Shown here one piece after another: positions 63,237 through 64,000 of a DNA stretch of 64,000 nt (positions are counted from its first letter, which is position 1; each line of letters opens with the position of its first letter). The notes beneath the pieces were generated by a model that did no database searches, was not told the DNA's origin, and saw nothing but the letters and a program-made list of their open reading frames with translations. Source of the DNA: an uncultured Lachnospiraceae bacterium (GTDB lineage: Bacteria > Bacillota > Clostridia > Lachnospirales > Lachnospiraceae); contig CANTEW010000003.1 of NCBI GenBank assembly GCA_947652925.1, positions 1 through 64,000 of the forward strand, given 5' to 3'. The position numbers and the translations under genes are program-made.

Positions 63237-64000
63237 CTAACATTCCATGAGCATTTCATTGAGTGGTTTGCCTGTGGGTACCATGGGTGACACATTTGCT
63301 TCTGGATCGATGATGAATTCGATCAGGGTGGGGCGTTTTGTTTCGTTTTTGGCTGCCAGGAAAGCAGCTTCTATGTCTTCTGCCTGTTCCACGCGGATGC
63401 CCTGGGCCCCATAGCTCTCTGCGAGCTTGATGAAGTCCGGCGTGTAGGGCGGGCAGCATTTATCCGATTCCAGGCAGTTCCTGGTGCAGCCTTTGCGGTA
63501 TCTTAAGCAGGTAGCGGAGTAGCGTTTGTCGAAGAACATCTCCTGCCACTGGCGCACGTTCCCCAGCCAGGAATTATTCAGGACGCATAAGATCAGCGGC
63601 AGTTCCTGGCACATAGCGGTAGCCATCTCCTGGATGTTCATCTGCATGCCGCCGTCGCCGGAGACGGCGATGACCCTCTGGTCAGGATTGCCCAGCTGTG
63701 CGCCGATGGCGGCGGGCAGGCCGTAGCCCATGGTCCCCAGGCCGCCGGAGGTGAGGAGCTGCCTCTTTCCGGTCATGCTCAAAAACTGGGTCGTCCAGAG
63801 CTGGTTCTGTCCCACGTCGGTGGTGACGATCGCATCCGGGAACAGTTCATTGATCTTGCGGATGATCTTCTCCGGGTTCAGTCCGGGATAGCGGTGATCC
63901 ATATGGATGGGGTACTTGTCTTTCCAGTCCTGTATCCGGGCCAGCCACTCTTCGGTGGGCAGCGGCTTTGCGCAGTCCAGCATCTTAGCGATGGCATTTC
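63237..64000 (-). CDS. ilvB: Acetolactate synthase large (catalytic) subunit, 3' part
   Basis: The minus-strand frame is open to the window edge, so only the C-terminal 254 codons are present. It holds the ThDP-binding domain: GGLGTMGYGLPAAIGAQLGNP, the ThDP-Mg motif VSGDGGMQMNIQEM...LNNSWLG, and the C-terminal VSPMVPTGKPLNEML. Between FFDKRYSATCL and TPDFIKLAESYGA is a Cys-rich insert with six Cys residues, absent from enterobacterial IlvB. It catalyses the first common step of branched-chain amino acid synthesis with IlvN. Confidence 0.95.
   Translation of the reverse strand, partial: NAIAKMLDCAKPLPTEEWLARIQDWKDKYPIHMDHRYPGLNPEKIIRKINELFPDAIVTTDVGQNQLWTTQFLSMTGKRQLLTSGGLGTMGYGLPAAIGAQLGNPDQRVIAVSGDGGMQMNIQEMATAMCQELPLILCVLNNSWLGNVRQWQEMFFDKRYSATCLRYRKGCTRNCLESDKCCPPYTPDFIKLAESYGAQGIRVEQAEDIEAAFLAAKNETKRPTLIEFIIDPEANVSPMVPTGKPLNEMLMEC

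Noticed and set aside
1..64000. CRISPR array, tRNA, rRNA or prophage
   Set aside because: No regularly spaced direct repeats, cloverleaf or rRNA-like sequence, or phage structural genes were recognised; the dispersed repeats are inverted-repeat elements, not arrays.

Overview
The window looks like a chromosomal segment of an anaerobic, spore-forming, potentially motile Clostridia member, most likely Lachnospiraceae-like. This is inferred from gene content, not from a marker gene: an anaerobic carbon monoxide dehydrogenase operon, a formate/nitrite transporter, a SpmA-like sporulation protein, a lone flagellin, a CIRCE-controlled clpB, HxlR regulators and Gram-positive-style ScpA/ScpB. Base composition is moderate, with lower G+C in the accessory parts (about 1-8 kb and 31-33 kb). 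No rRNA, tRNA or CRISPR array was seen.

Layout. (1) 1-4.3 kb is a plasmid- or ICE-type partition remnant: a small HTH protein, ParA, and a ParB broken by an in-frame TAG and then cut off by a truncated, frameshifted IS256-family element. (2) 4.4-9.5 kb is a decay zone: three HxlR-family regulators in a row (two broken), a nitroreductase, a frameshifted flavodoxin behind a MerR-type promoter, and an apparently orphan BglII/BstYI-like restriction enzyme with a GNAT acetyltransferase. Three families of inverted-repeat (MITE-like) elements sit here, in tandem at 6154-6690. (3) 9.6-19.5 kb is an intact glucuronate operon: GPH transporter, HAD hydrolase, GH3 glycosidase, uxuA, uxuB, eda, kdgK, uxaC. 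Together these take glucuronate to pyruvate plus glyceraldehyde-3-phosphate. (4) 19.6-34.7 kb carries clpB, a two-component system, a MarR-controlled heterodimeric ABC exporter with a cytidylate-kinase-like protein, a HipA-like kinase with a small upstream partner, an Ogt-AlkD fusion and an acetyltransferase. (5) 34.7-38.3 kb (minus) is cooS-cooF-NAD(P)/FAD oxidoreductase.

(6) 39-52 kb is mostly housekeeping: flagellin with its own sigma-28-type promoter, rpsU, cardiolipin synthase, D,D-carboxypeptidase, a phosphoesterase, scpA-scpB, a zinc-dependent phospholipase-like protein, a HAD phosphatase, a chemoreceptor, a DJ-1/PfpI protein, a SpmA-like protein and a DeoR regulator. (7) 52.5-59.5 kb is a sugar-type ABC importer operon with two UroD-superfamily proteins and an FGGY kinase. 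Four of its six genes carry inactivating lesions (two in-frame TGA codons and two frameshifts), while the DeoR gene and a palindromic operator upstream remain intact. (8) 60-64 kb has a FocA/FNT channel with a long leader, an ABC-class ATPase, and ilvN and ilvB (minus; ilvB runs off the window).

The most interesting signals are the concentrated decay of the 52.5-59.5 kb operon, including loss of one AG unit in a dinucleotide run, and the three nested or tandem MITE families. Also notable are the promoter architectures (CIRCE, sigma-28 and 19-bp-spacer MerR types), the Ogt-AlkD fusion, the HipA-like pair, and a GH3 enzyme where a beta-glucuronidase would be expected.
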